This document shows positions 27,226-35,981 of a stretch of DNA of 45,964 nucleotides, one piece after another. Origin of the DNA: Accumulibacter sp. (lineage in GTDB: Bacteria; Pseudomonadota; Gammaproteobacteria; Burkholderiales; Rhodocyclaceae); NCBI RefSeq assembly GCF_029255125.1, contig NZ_JAPUVR010000099.1, forward strand, positions 1-45,964, read 5' to 3'. A program made the position numbers and the translations under genes. The notes beneath the pieces were generated by a model that was not told the DNA's origin, did not search any database, and saw nothing but the letters and a program-made list of their open reading frames with translations. How positions within the stretch are numbered: position 1 is the stretch's first letter; each line of letters starts with the position of its first letter.

Positions 27226-29121
27226 GTGGCGCTCGCTCAGGCTTCGCTGAATGCACCCGACCGCGAACTCGAACGCTTCCGCTTTCGCGTCGCGCTGGCG
27301 GGCGTCGCGGTGGTCGCGGCGTTCGCGCTTCTTCTTGCCCGCTTCTTCCACCTGCAGGTTGTGCAGCACGAGTACTACACGACGCGCGCCGAGGACAATC
27401 GCATTTCGCTGGTGCCGATCGTCCCCAGTCGCGGCGTCATCGTCGATCGCCGGGGTACCGTTCTGGCGCGCAACTATTCAGCTTATACGCTGGAGATCAC
27501 GCCGTCGAAAGTCGACGATCTGGAGGCGACGATCGAGGGTCTGGGGCGAGTGATCGACGTTCAGCCGAAGGATCGCAAGCGCTTCCGCAAGTTGCTCGAG
27601 GAGAGCAAGACCTTCGAGAGCCTGCCGATTCGCACCCGCCTGAGCGAGGAAGAGGTGGCCAGATTCGCCGCCAACCGCTACCTCTTCCCGGGGGTCGAGG
27701 TCAAGGCGCGCCTGTTTCGTCATTACCCGCTTGGGCCGGTGGCCTCGCATGCCATCGGCTACATCAGCCGGATCAACAAGCGCGATCTCGAAATGATCGA
27801 CGACAATGGCCAGACGGCGAACTACAAGGGCAGCGAACACATCGGCAAGACCGGCATCGAACAGAGCTACGAGTTCGACCTGCACGGCGAGGCGGGATAC
27901 GAGCAGGTGGAAATCGATGCCGGCGGCCGGGCAATCCGCAGTCTGGCGCGTACGCCGCCGGTGCAGGGCAACAATTTGACGCTGACGCTCGACGTCAAAC
28001 TGCAGGAAATCGCGGAAAAGGTCTTCGGTGACCGGCGCGGCGCCCTGGTCGCGATCGAGCCGTCGACGGGTGGCATCCTGGCACTCGTGTCGACGCCGAC
28101 CTTCGATCCCAACCTCTTCGTTGATGGGATCCGCAGCGACGACTGGGACGCGCTCAACAACTCGCCCGACAAGCCGATGCTCAACCGGGCGCTGAACGGT
28201 GCCTATCCGCCAGGTTCGACCTTCAAGCCGTTCATGGCACTCGCCGCGCTGGAGACCGGCAAGCGGACGCCGGGGCAGGCGATCTCCGATCCCGGCTACT
28301 TCAACTTCGGCGGACACCAGTTTCGCGACGACAAGAAGGGTGGGCATGGCAGCGTCGACATGCACAAATCGATCGTCCATTCCTGCGACACCTACTACTA
28401 CACTCTGGCCAACGACATGGGTATCGACAGCATCGCGCGCTTCATGGCGACGCTCGGCTTTGGCCAGGAGACCGGGATCGACCTCGAGGGCGAGTCGGAA
28501 GGTGTTCTGCCGTCACCAGAATGGAAGAAGCGCCGCTTCAAGCGGCCGGAACAGCAGAAGTGGTTTGCTGGCGAAACGATTTCGATCGGCATCGGCCAGG
28601 GCTACAATGCCTACACGCCGATTCAACTGGCGCTGGCGACGGCCGTGGTGGCGAACAACGGAATCATGTTTCGCCCGCACCTCGTCAAGTACATCACCGA
28701 CAGCCGGACCGGCGAAAAGACGATGATCGAACCCGAGCCGCTGCGCGTATTGCCGTGGAAGCAGTCGCATGTCGAGACGATCAAGCGCGCGATGGTCGGG
28801 GTCAACACGCATGGCACCGGCACGCGCGCCTTTGCCGGTGCCGGCTACGTGGCAGCGGGCAAGACCGGTACGGCGCAGGTCTTCAGCCTGAAGGGGGGGG
28901 ACTACAAGGCCTCGCGCGTGAAGAAGGAGTTGCGCGACCACGCCTTGTACATCGCTTTTGCGCCGGCCGACAAACCGCAGATCGCGCTCGCCGTCCTGGT
29001 CGAAAACGGTGGTTTCGGTGCGCAGTCTGCGGCGCCGATTGCGCGCATGGTCTTCGACTACTACCTGCTCGGCAAGTTGCCCAAGGGTGTGGCGGAAGAA
29101 GACGAAGCGGAGGAGGACTAG
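27226..29121 (+). CDS. mrdA: Penicillin-binding protein 2, elongation transpeptidase (GTG start)
   Basis: This 631-residue class B PBP has an N-terminal helix (VALAGVAVVAAFALLLARFF), the PBP dimerisation domain beginning PIVPSRGVIVDRRGTVLARN, and a transpeptidase domain. The active-site serine is S331 in PPGSTFKPF (S-x-x-K), the second motif is SCD in HSCDTYYY, and K546-T-G is in AAGKTGTAQVF. I choose GTG at 27226 because GAGGGAG lies five bases upstream; the frame stays open back to 26557 inside mreD only by absence of stops. A run of eight G (28893-28900) lies in codons for SLKGGDY after the KTG motif, a possible slippage site. It partners with RodA. Confidence 0.95.
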   Translation: MALAQASLNAPDRELERFRFRVALAGVAVVAAFALLLARFFHLQVVQHEYYTTRAEDNRISLVPIVPSRGVIVDRRGTVLARNYSAYTLEITPSKVDDLEATIEGLGRVIDVQPKDRKRFRKLLEESKTFESLPIRTRLSEEEVARFAANRYLFPGVEVKARLFRHYPLGPVASHAIGYISRINKRDLEMIDDNGQTANYKGSEHIGKTGIEQSYEFDLHGEAGYEQVEIDAGGRAIRSLARTPPVQGNNLTLTLDVKLQEIAEKVFGDRRGALVAIEPSTGGILALVSTPTFDPNLFVDGIRSDDWDALNNSPDKPMLNRALNGAYPPGSTFKPFMALAALETGKRTPGQAISDPGYFNFGGHQFRDDKKGGHGSVDMHKSIVHSCDTYYYTLANDMGIDSIARFMATLGFGQETGIDLEGESEGVLPSPEWKKRRFKRPEQQKWFAGETISIGIGQGYNAYTPIQLALATAVVANNGIMFRPHLVKYITDSRTGEKTMIEPEPLRVLPWKQSHVETIKRAMVGVNTHGTGTRAFAGAGYVAAGKTGTAQVFSLKGGDYKASRVKKELRDHALYIAFAPADKPQIALAVLVENGGFGAQSAAPIARMVFDYYLLGKLPKGVAEEDEAEED

Positions 29122-29124
29122 GCG

Positions 29125-30231
29125 ATGTCGGAAGACGTGCTGCACCGCCTGTGGCGGCGCCTGGTCGAGCATCTCGATGGCCCTTTGTTGCTGATTACCG
29201 GCGCGCTGATGCTGGTCGGCCTGACCACCGTGTACAGCGCGACCTACGATGCGAGCAATCGCCTGATCGCGCAAAGCCTGAACATGACGGTCGGCTTGGC
29301 CGCGATGTGGATTGCCGCCCAGATCCCGCCACAGAAGCTGATGCGCTTCGGCGTGCCGCTCTATGTCATCGGCGTCATCCTGCTGATCCTCGTATTCGTC
29401 TTCGGGGTCAAGGTGAACGGCGCACGCCGCTGGTTGTCGATCGGTTTCACCCGCGTACAGCCATCCGAACTGCTCAAGATCGCCGTTCCGCTGATGCTCG
29501 CCTGGTACTTCCACAAGCACGAAGCCGTTCTCAAGTTTCGCCACTTCGTGGGTGCCGGTGTGCTGCTGCTCGTCCCCTTTGTCCTGATTGCCAAGCAACC
29601 CGACCTGGGCACCGCGATCCTGGTCGGAGCGGCCGGATTCTACGTCATCTTCTTCGCTGGCCTCCCCTGGCAAGTGATCGCCGGGCTCGGCGTCGCCGCG
29701 GCGAGCGCCGCACCCTTTGCCTGGACGATGCTGCGTGACTACCAGCGCAAGCGCATCCTGACCCTGATCGACCCGACGAGCGATCCGCTCGGCGCCGGTT
29801 ACCATATCATCCAATCAACCATTGCCATGGGTTCCGGAGGTACCTTCGGCAAGGGCTGGCTGGAGGGAACGCAGACCCACCTGGAGTTCATTCCCGAGCG
29901 CCACACCGACTTCATCTTTGCCGTCTTTTCCGAGGAGCGCGGGCTGTTGGGCAACGCGTTCCTCGTTCTCCTCTACCTGCTGCTGATCGCCCGCGGTCTG
30001 GTGATTGCGGCCAACGCCTCGACGCTGTTTGCCCGCGTCATGGCCGGCTCGATCACGCTGAGCTTCTTCACCTACGCCTTCGTCAACATGGGCATGGTCA
30101 GCGGGATTCTGCCGGTCGTGGGCGTTCCCCTGCCTTTCATGAGCTACGGGGGAACCGCGCTGGTCACCCTGTCGATCGGCATCGGCATTCTGATGAGCAT
30201 TCGCACGCACCGGATGCTGGTCAGGAAATGA
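29125..30231 (+). CDS. rodA: Peptidoglycan glycosyltransferase RodA
   Basis: This 368-residue SEDS-family membrane protein has ten helices. Conserved SEDS segments are GARRWLSIGFTRVQPSELLKIAVPL, FVLIAKQPDLGTAIL (with the catalytic aspartate), and VGVPLPFMSYGGTALVTLSIGIGI near the end. It polymerises lipid II during elongation with PBP2. It begins three nt after mrdA, and its stop overlaps the rlpA ATG. Confidence 0.96.
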   Translation: MSEDVLHRLWRRLVEHLDGPLLLITGALMLVGLTTVYSATYDASNRLIAQSLNMTVGLAAMWIAAQIPPQKLMRFGVPLYVIGVILLILVFVFGVKVNGARRWLSIGFTRVQPSELLKIAVPLMLAWYFHKHEAVLKFRHFVGAGVLLLVPFVLIAKQPDLGTAILVGAAGFYVIFFAGLPWQVIAGLGVAAASAAPFAWTMLRDYQRKRILTLIDPTSDPLGAGYHIIQSTIAMGSGGTFGKGWLEGTQTHLEFIPERHTDFIFAVFSEERGLLGNAFLVLLYLLLIARGLVIAANASTLFARVMAGSITLSFFTYAFVNMGMVSGILPVVGVPLPFMSYGGTALVTLSIGIGILMSIRTHRMLVRK

Positions 30232-31307
30232 TACGACCCGCCTGGTCAACGCGCGACGATCTGCCGTGCCGGCGGCTGGCGACCGTTCTGCTGCTGTGCT
30301 TTCTGGCGGGATGCGGCGGACAGCCGGCACGCTCGCCGGACGTGGCGGTGCAGCCAGGCGAGGCGGCCAGGCTGCCGGGCAAGATCGTGCGCAAGCCGGC
30401 CGCCGTGCAGAAACGCGCCGGAGCCTATTACAAGGACGACGGCCCGGCGGACGAGATTCCGGACAATCTCGACGACATTCCGGATGCCCTGCCGCGCAGC
30501 GAACCCCTGCATCGTTTCGCCAACCGCCCGTACGTCGTCCTGGGCAAGGCCTACGAGCCACAAAACAGCCTGCGGCCGTACCGGCAACGCGGCGTGGCGA
30601 GCTGGTACGGGAAGAAATTCCACGGCCTGAAGACCTCGATCGGCGAGCCCTACGACATGTTCGCGATGACCGCGGCGCATCCGACGCTGGCCATTCCGTC
30701 CTACGTTCGGGTGACCCATGTCGGCAACGGCAAGTCGGTGGTCCTGCGCGTCACCGACCGTGGACCGTTTCATGCCGACCGGATCATCGACCTTTCGTAC
30801 GCCGCCGCCTACCGCCTGGGTTATGTCGATAACGGCAGCGCGCTGGTTGAGGTCGAAGCGATCGTGCCGGCAGACGCCGCGGCGCTCGCCCTGTCCAGCG
30901 CGCCCGCCAGCCCGCCCACCACCGTACCGGCGAAAGTGGCGTTGGCCGACGGTCGTGACGAAATCGAACTGCTCGCAGCCAGGCTGGAGCGCCAGACGGC
31001 GGCGCCGCCGACTGCTGGCCAGGGGCCCAGGCTGCCGGCGCCGGGCCCGAATGCTGCTTGGCCAGCGTCTGCCGTGCGCGGCATTTTCCTTCAACTGGGA
31101 GCTTTCGCCAGCCTCGACAACGCGGAAAGCCTGCGCGCCCATCTGGCGCGTGAACTCGATTGGCTGAGCGAAGAAATTGGCGTCAACCCGGGCGGCGGTA
31201 TACACCGGGTGCACCTCGGGCCGTATGCCAGCCGGGCTGACGCCGAGCGCGTTGCCGAACGGATTCGCCTGGCTCTGGGCTACAAGCCGACGATCATCAG
31301 CCGCTGA
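30228..31307 (+). CDS. rlpA: RlpA-family septal ring lytic transglycosylase (lipoprotein, SPOR domain)
   Basis: This 359-residue outer-membrane lipoprotein has a signal sequence with the lipobox LAGC (lipidated Cys29). A double-psi beta-barrel lytic transglycosylase domain spans about residues 121-215 (VASWYGKKFHGLKTSIGEPYDM and RVTDRGPFHADRIIDLSYAAA with the catalytic Asp). A C-terminal SPOR domain runs from about 280 (FLQLGAFASLDNAESLRAHL to the end) and should bind denuded glycan at the septum. The middle 215-280 is low-complexity. It overlaps rodA by four bases. Its stop abuts the stop of the convergent GAF-PAS gene in TGATCA. Confidence 0.93.
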   Translation: MIRPAWSTRDDLPCRRLATVLLLCFLAGCGGQPARSPDVAVQPGEAARLPGKIVRKPAAVQKRAGAYYKDDGPADEIPDNLDDIPDALPRSEPLHRFANRPYVVLGKAYEPQNSLRPYRQRGVASWYGKKFHGLKTSIGEPYDMFAMTAAHPTLAIPSYVRVTHVGNGKSVVLRVTDRGPFHADRIIDLSYAAAYRLGYVDNGSALVEVEAIVPADAAALALSSAPASPPTTVPAKVALADGRDEIELLAARLERQTAAPPTAGQGPRLPAPGPNAAWPASAVRGIFLQLGAFASLDNAESLRAHLARELDWLSEEIGVNPGGGIHRVHLGPYASRADAERVAERIRLALGYKPTIISR

Positions 31308-32231
31308 TCAGCCCTTGTTGGCGTCCTCGGCGAGTGGGCGAAAAACGCCCTGGACGACTTTCTTGCCTTTATCCAGGCGAACCAGGTGGCCGGTGACTTC
31401 CACCGGGATGATGCGGCCGTTCGCGGCGATTACTTCGCTGCGCAGGGTCTGTGCGCCATCCAGCCTGATCAGCTCGCCGAGCACTGCGCGCGCCTCCTGC
31501 GTGTCGCCACTGGCATGCAGTTCGGCCTGCAGGATACCGAGAAGCTGCTGCAGTTCGCGCCCGAAGAGCTTCTCGGCCTGCGGGTTGGCGTCGAGGATGT
31601 GCCCGCTGTCGGCATCGGAAATCAGGATGGCGTCGCGCGCGCCCATGAACAGCGCGTGGCGCAGGCAGTTGGCGTCGTGCAGGTCTTCCTCGATCGTCGC
31701 GACATGATGCTGCAGCAGGGCGAGCGCGACCAGGTTGCTGATCGCGTGTGCGAAAAGGCGTTGCACCGAAGTCCACGCGGAGTGCGGCCCGACACGTTCG
31801 ATGCGCAACACCCCCTGCAACTCGCCATTGACGTGAATCGGCGAGGCGATCAGCGCACTGATTCCGTTCATCAGCAGGTCATCGTCGACAAACTCCTGCG
31901 TCAAGGGATGCGTCAGCGCATCGTCGGCGACGATCGGGTCGCCATGCGCGAGCGCGCGAAAATACTCGGGATAGCGCGTCGCGTGCAGGACCACGCCGTT
32001 GCTGTGCCGGTTACGCGACAGCTCATAAAGATCGATACACTCCAGCGTCAACTGCTCGGCGGTCAGCCCCCAGAGGCTGACGCGCTCGATGTTGAGCATC
32101 TGTCCGGTGGCCGCGGTCAGTTGACGCAGTGTTTCATCCAGACTGTTGCCGGCGAAGCCGCCACGCGAAAGCTGTGCAAAAGCGCTTTGCAGGTCAAGGG
32201 AATCCGCGAGGGGTCGAAAAGGCGGCAGCAT
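31308..32231 (-). CDS. GAF-PAS sensory protein without output domain
   Basis: This 307-residue cytoplasmic protein has a GAF domain at roughly residues 25-165 (ATGQMLNIERVSLWGL, NGISALIASPIHVNGELQGVLRIE) and a PAS domain at about 185-300 (FMGARDAILISDADSGHILDANPQAEKLFG, VIAANGRIIPVEVTGHLVRLDKGKKVVQGVFRPL). No GGDEF, EAL, histidine kinase, DNA-binding or methyl-accepting domain follows, and it stops right after the PAS fold. It may be a stand-alone ligand sensor acting on a partner protein, or the shortened remnant of a larger sensor. No signal or membrane helix is seen. The start ATG at 32231 is well inside a 196-nt divergent gap with the carboxypeptidase gene. Confidence 0.82.
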   Translation of the reverse strand: MLPPFRPLADSLDLQSAFAQLSRGGFAGNSLDETLRQLTAATGQMLNIERVSLWGLTAEQLTLECIDLYELSRNRHSNGVVLHATRYPEYFRALAHGDPIVADDALTHPLTQEFVDDDLLMNGISALIASPIHVNGELQGVLRIERVGPHSAWTSVQRLFAHAISNLVALALLQHHVATIEEDLHDANCLRHALFMGARDAILISDADSGHILDANPQAEKLFGRELQQLLGILQAELHASGDTQEARAVLGELIRLDGAQTLRSEVIAANGRIIPVEVTGHLVRLDKGKKVVQGVFRPLAEDANKG

Positions 32232-32245
32232 GGGGTCCTGACTAT

Positions 32246-32264
32246 GCCCATTTGTCCCATGGGC
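32246..32264. promoter_or_regulatory. Inverted repeat upstream of the GAF-PAS gene
   Basis: GCCCAT (32246-32251) and ATGGGC (32259-32264) form a perfect six-base inverted repeat around a seven-base TTGTCCC centre, 15 nt ahead of the GAF-PAS start codon. It could be an operator or a small leader hairpin on the minus strand. A separate palindrome GCGTCGACGC lies at 32296-32305 in the same divergent gap. Confidence 0.3.
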
Positions 32265-32392
32265 TTATTGGTCGAGCAAACGAGCACCATCCTAAGCGTC
32301 GACGCAGCCGTGCGCTGTGGAGTACGTCACGCCAGCAGGGTCGCTGGTCGCTGATCTGTCACAAAACGTGCACAAGAGCACCCGGGGGCGCT

Positions 32393-32401
32393 TGCTATAA
32401 T
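32393..32401 (+). promoter_or_regulatory. Extended -10 promoter for the D,D-carboxypeptidase gene
   Basis: TGCTATAAT is a perfect TGn extended -10 and perfect -10 hexamer (TATAAT at 32396-32401), 26 nt before the ATG. The -35 region is poor (CAAGAG at 17-bp spacing), which suits an extended -10 promoter. Transcription would start near 32408. Confidence 0.6.
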
Positions 32402-32427
32402 CCGCGCTTTGCCTGGAACGTGTTCCC

Positions 32428-33561
32428 ATGCGCAGGTTTCGCTCGGTCGTTTTCCTTCTGCTTTGTCTTCCCGCTCTCGTCTTCGCCCAGCAATTGCCGA
32501 TTCCGCCAGTGCTGGCGGCCAAGTCGTGGCTCCTGATCGAAGCGGCCTCAGGCCAGGAACTCGCCGCACAGGCAGCCGACCAGCGTCTTGAACCGGCGTC
32601 GCTGACCAAGCTGATGACCGCGTACCTGAGTTTTGCCGCGCTGCGCCAGGGAACGATCAAGCTCGATCAGGCCGTACCGGTTTCGCAAAAGGCGTGGAAG
32701 ACCGGCGGTTCGCGCATGTTCATCCAGATCGGCACCGAGGTGCGCATCGAGGACCTGCTCAAAGGAATGATCGTGCAGTCGGGTAACGATGCCTGCGTTG
32801 CGCTCGCGGAAGCCATTGCCGGCGATGAGGAAAACTTTGCGCAGTTGATGAATCGCGAGGCGCAACGTCTGGGCATGAAAGCCTCGAGTTTCCGCAATGC
32901 GAGCGGCCTGCCCGATCCGCAGCACTACACGACGGCGCGCGACCTGGCGCTGTTGGCCGGCGCGCTGATTCGCGACTTTCCTGAAGAGTATGCGAAGTAT
33001 TACTCGCTGAAGGAGTTTCGCTACAACAAGATCACCCAACCGAACCGCAATCGCCTGCTCTGGCTCGACCCCACGGTCGATGGCCTGAAGACCGGACATA
33101 CCGAGGGTGCCGGCTATTGTCTGGTGTCTTCGGCCAAACGCGGCGCGCGACGCCTGCTGGCGGTGGTGCTCGGCACCGCGTCGGACAACCAGCGCGCGCA
33201 GGAATCGCTCAAGCTGCTCAATTACGGCTTTCAGTTCTACGACGCAGTGCAGCTCTATGCCAGGAACGAACCCGTTTCCAGCCTGAAGGTCTGGAAAGGC
33301 AAGGAGAATGCGGTGAAGCTTGGTTTTGCCCACGATCTCGTTCTCGCCGTGCCCAAAGGCTACGGCTCGCGCCTGCGGACCGAACTTGTCTCGCAACAGC
33401 CGCTGCTCGCGCCAATAACGCGTGGCCAGGTGCTTGGCACGCTCAAGGTGAGCATGGACGGAAAGCCCTACGGCGAGTATCCGGTCAGTGCGCTGGAAGC
33501 CGTCGAGCCAGCAGGAATCGTCGGCCGGGCGTTTGACGGCATCCGCCTCTGGCTGAACTAG
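32428..33561 (+). CDS. dacC: D-alanyl-D-alanine carboxypeptidase (PBP5/6 family)
   Basis: This 377-residue periplasmic enzyme trims the terminal D-alanine of peptidoglycan stem peptides. It has a cleavable signal peptide (cut after Ala20, VFA|QQ), the S-x-x-K motif at Ser58-Lys61 (EPASLTKLMTAYL), SGN at 118-120 (IVQSGNDACV) and KTG at 221-223 (DGLKTGHTEGAGY). The C-terminal domain and the amphipathic anchor (GIVGRAFDGIRLWLN) are present, so it should bind the inner membrane from outside. It has its own promoter. It follows the elongasome operon and may act with it. The family name dacA is equally possible. Confidence 0.94.
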   Translation: MRRFRSVVFLLLCLPALVFAQQLPIPPVLAAKSWLLIEAASGQELAAQAADQRLEPASLTKLMTAYLSFAALRQGTIKLDQAVPVSQKAWKTGGSRMFIQIGTEVRIEDLLKGMIVQSGNDACVALAEAIAGDEENFAQLMNREAQRLGMKASSFRNASGLPDPQHYTTARDLALLAGALIRDFPEEYAKYYSLKEFRYNKITQPNRNRLLWLDPTVDGLKTGHTEGAGYCLVSSAKRGARRLLAVVLGTASDNQRAQESLKLLNYGFQFYDAVQLYARNEPVSSLKVWKGKENAVKLGFAHDLVLAVPKGYGSRLRTELVSQQPLLAPITRGQVLGTLKVSMDGKPYGEYPVSALEAVEPAGIVGRAFDGIRLWLN

Positions 33562-33670
33562 GAGAGCAAGCGGCCATGTCGCCTCCGCCAAGACCAATTG
33601 AGGCACAGCACGCATGGACAACCGCTTGCCGAATCATCGATAATTCAAAGTCTGATTCACGGCGCCACGG

Positions 33671-34204
33671 ATGAAATTTCTTTTCGACCTGTTTCCGGTC
33701 ATCCTTTTCTTCATTGCCTACAAGGTCTGGGACATCTACACCGCGACCGCGGTGGCGATCGCCGCCACCTTCGCCCAGATCGGCTGGCTGTGGTTCAAGG
33801 GAAAGCGAATCGACACGATGCTTTGGGTCAGCCTGGTCGTCATCACGCTTTTCGGTGGCCTGACCCTGATCCTGCACGACGAGGAGTTCATCAAGTGGAA
33901 GCCGACCGTGCTCTATTGGGCCTTTGCTGCGGCGCTGCTCGTTGGCTCGCTTTTCCTGCGCAAGAATTTCATTCGCCTGCTGCTCGGCGAGCAGCTCGAT
34001 CTGCCGGAAGTCGCCTGGAGCAAACTCAATTGGTCGTGGATTGCCTTCTTTGCTTTCATGGGCGTCGTCAACCTGTTCGTGGCGTTCAACTTTTCCACCG
34101 ACGAATGGGTCAACTTCAAGCTCTTCGGCGCGACCGGTCTGATGCTGCTTTTTGTCCTGGCGCAAGGGCTGTTTCTGTCCCGCTTCCTTGAGGAGAAGAA
34201 ATGA
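33671..34204 (+). CDS. yciB: Inner membrane septation protein YciB/IspZ
   Basis: This 177-residue protein has five hydrophobic segments and starts [30 protein letters not shown], the YciB signature; [16 protein letters not shown] and the closing [28 protein letters not shown] also match. YciB is linked to cell-envelope synthesis and septation in enterobacteria. It leads the compact group yciI-bolA-ppiC. The 109 nt before it contain no gene. Confidence 0.93.
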   Translation: MKFLFDLFPVILFFIAYKVWDIYTATAVAIAATFAQIGWLWFKGKRIDTMLWVSLVVITLFGGLTLILHDEEFIKWKPTVLYWAFAAALLVGSLFLRKNFIRLLLGEQLDLPEVAWSKLNWSWIAFFAFMGVVNLFVAFNFSTDEWVNFKLFGATGLMLLFVLAQGLFLSRFLEEKK

Positions 34205-34506
34205 TGTTCTACGCCATCGTCGGCGAAGATCGGCCGGATACGCTGGCACAGCGGCTTGCCGCGCGACCGGATCATGTACAGCGGCTAAAGGCTTTGCAGG
34301 CGGAAGGCCGCCTGCTGATGGCCGGGCCATTCCCGGCGATCGATGCGCCCGATCCCGGGCCAGCCGGCTTTACCGGCAGCCTGATCGTTGCCGAGTTTCC
34401 CTCGCTGACCGCGGCGCGCGCCTGGGCTGACGCCGATCCCTACGTCGCTGCCGGCGTCTATGATCGCGTTACCGTCCGGCCGTTCAAGAAAGTGCTGCCG
34501 GCGTGA
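34201..34506 (+). CDS. yciI: YciI family protein
   Basis: This 101-residue ferredoxin-like-fold protein carries the conserved His25 ([11 protein letters not shown]) and Asp79 ([16 protein letters not shown]), the pair seen in YciI and related dimeric alpha-beta barrels. Function is unknown, although a hydrolytic or dehydrochlorinase-like role has been suggested for relatives. It overlaps yciB by four bases and bolA by four bases, so the three are probably co-translated. Confidence 0.92.
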   Translation: MMFYAIVGEDRPDTLAQRLAARPDHVQRLKALQAEGRLLMAGPFPAIDAPDPGPAGFTGSLIVAEFPSLTAARAWADADPYVAAGVYDRVTVRPFKKVLPA

Positions 34507-34820
34507 GCGCCAGCGACGACCGCGGCGCGCGCAGCGCCGATCTCGAAGCCGATATCCGGCAGCGCCTGAGCAAGCTGGCGCCGATCAGCCTTGATCTTTA
34601 CGACGACTCGGCGCGTCATGCCGGCCACTCGGGTGCCGGCGGCGGCGCGCATTACCGCCTGCGCATCGTCTCGGGGGCGTTTGCCGGCCAGGGCTCACTG
34701 GCCCGCCACCGCATCGTGCACGCTGCCCTGGCCGACCTCCTGGCGGGCAGGATTCATGCACTGAGCCTGACGACGCTAAGTCCGGAAGAGCACTCCGCGA
34801 CGGCTTCGATCGCGACTTGA
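34503..34820 (+). CDS. BolA family protein
   Basis: This 105-residue protein starts as GTG or ATG-like overlap with yciI (34503) and contains the BolA fold: [42 protein letters not shown] with the conserved histidine, then [35 protein letters not shown]. BolA proteins work with monothiol glutaredoxins in Fe-S cluster delivery or act as transcription factors. It precedes the parvulin gene by 45 nt, an arrangement common in betaproteobacteria. Confidence 0.92.
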   Translation: MSASDDRGARSADLEADIRQRLSKLAPISLDLYDDSARHAGHSGAGGGAHYRLRIVSGAFAGQGSLARHRIVHAALADLLAGRIHALSLTTLSPEEHSATASIAT

Positions 34821-34865
34821 TGCGAACAGCAAGTACTCATTTACCCCAACTCAAGGAACGCATAG

Positions 34866-35666
34866 ATGAACAAGCTATCCAAGCTGGCCAGCACGCTGCT
34901 CGTCGGCGCGCTACTCTCGCTGCCGGTGACTGCCGCCGAGAAAGGAAAGGCCGCGGGCGCCGTCGCCACGGTGAACGGCGTCGCCATTTCACAGACGCTG
35001 GCGAACGCTTTTGTTGCTGAGCAGCAGGCGCAGGGTGCACCGGACAGTCCGGAGCTCAAGAACGCCATCCGGGAAGAACTGATCCGTCGTGAATTGCTCG
35101 TCCAGGAGGCAAAGAAGCTCGGCCTCGACAAGAAGACCGACGTGGCCGCGCAGGCCGACCTGGCGCGGCAGGCGATCATCATCCGCGCTTTCGTCCAGGA
35201 GTATCTGAAGAAGCATCCGATCGGCGACGACCAGGTCAGGGCAGCCTACGACAAAGTGAAAGGTCAGCTCGGCAATACCGAGTACAAGGTGCGCCACATC
35301 CTCGTCGAGAAAGAAGATGAAGCGAAGACGATCATCGCCAACCTCAAGAAGGGCGCGAAGTTCGACGAACTGGCCAAACAATCGAAGGACCCCGGCTCAC
35401 GGGATAACGGGGGTGACCTCGGCTGGGGCAGCGCGGCGAAGTACGTCAAGCCGTTTGCCGACGCGGTGGCTGCGCTGGGCAAGGGCAAGTACAGCGACAC
35501 ACCGGTCAAGACCGATTTTGGCTATCACGTGATCCAGGTCGACGACAGTCGCCCGCTCACTCCCCCGACTTTCGATCAGGTCAAGCCGCAACTGTTGCAA
35601 CGCCTGCAGCAGGAGCAACTGCAGAAGTTTGTCGGGGAATTGCGCAGCAAGGCGAAGGTCGAGTAG
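34866..35666 (+). CDS. Periplasmic parvulin-type peptidyl-prolyl isomerase
   Basis: This 266-residue protein has a signal peptide (MNKLSKLASTLLVGALLSLPVTAA), a SurA-N-like helical region (about 30-130, ending IRAFVQEYLKKHPIGDDQVRAAYD), and a parvulin rotamase domain at about 138-230 (YKVRHILVEKEDEAK, FDELAKQSKDPGSRDNGGDLGW, YHVIQVDD). It should assist folding of outer-membrane or exported proteins. The ATG at 34866 is preceded by AGGAACGC about eight bases upstream. It is the last gene of the yciB group and faces the redox operon. Confidence 0.93.
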   Translation: MNKLSKLASTLLVGALLSLPVTAAEKGKAAGAVATVNGVAISQTLANAFVAEQQAQGAPDSPELKNAIREELIRRELLVQEAKKLGLDKKTDVAAQADLARQAIIIRAFVQEYLKKHPIGDDQVRAAYDKVKGQLGNTEYKVRHILVEKEDEAKTIIANLKKGAKFDELAKQSKDPGSRDNGGDLGWGSAAKYVKPFADAVAALGKGKYSDTPVKTDFGYHVIQVDDSRPLTPPTFDQVKPQLLQRLQQEQLQKFVGELRSKAKVE

Positions 35667-35981
35667 GCAGGCACGATTCGGCTTGGCCGGGTTCGCCTTC
35701 CGCGAGCTGCGGTCCGGCCAAATCGCCCACGGGTCTTTGCGGTACCCGCCCGGTCCCGGCAGATCTGAAAGCCAAGTCTGCCGGACCGAGCCCTGCGTTG
35801 GGCGAGATTCGCGCGAACGCAGCCGTGCCTCAGGTTCAGGCAGCGTGCAGCGTGACGCGCGCTCCGACTGGCGCCAAGCGATTGCTTGCCGCCTGAGCCT
35901 GGCTCGGAAGAATCGCGTTGAACAACTCGCCGGCGCGTAGCTCCTTGCTCTGCGACCGGCGTTTCCGCCGGGATCGCAGCG
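35667..35981. other. Convergent intergenic region with a long hairpin
   Basis: These 315 nt lie between the stops of the parvulin gene (plus) and the cytochrome b gene (minus). I see no gene-like frame. The main structure is the hairpin at 35752-35787, listed separately; shorter GC inverted repeats occur around 35731-35748. It probably serves as a bidirectional end-of-transcript region. Confidence 0.5.
35752..35787. terminator. Strong GC hairpin between convergent operons
   Basis: GGTCCCGGCAGA (35752-35763) pairs with TCTGCCGGACC (35777-35787) with a single bulged C and a 13-base loop, giving an 11-pair stem. It is 86 nt after the parvulin stop and about 195 nt after the cytochrome b stop on the other strand. 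There is no T-run, so it could be a factor-assisted terminator, an mRNA 3' stabiliser, or a dispersed repeat element. Confidence 0.4.
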
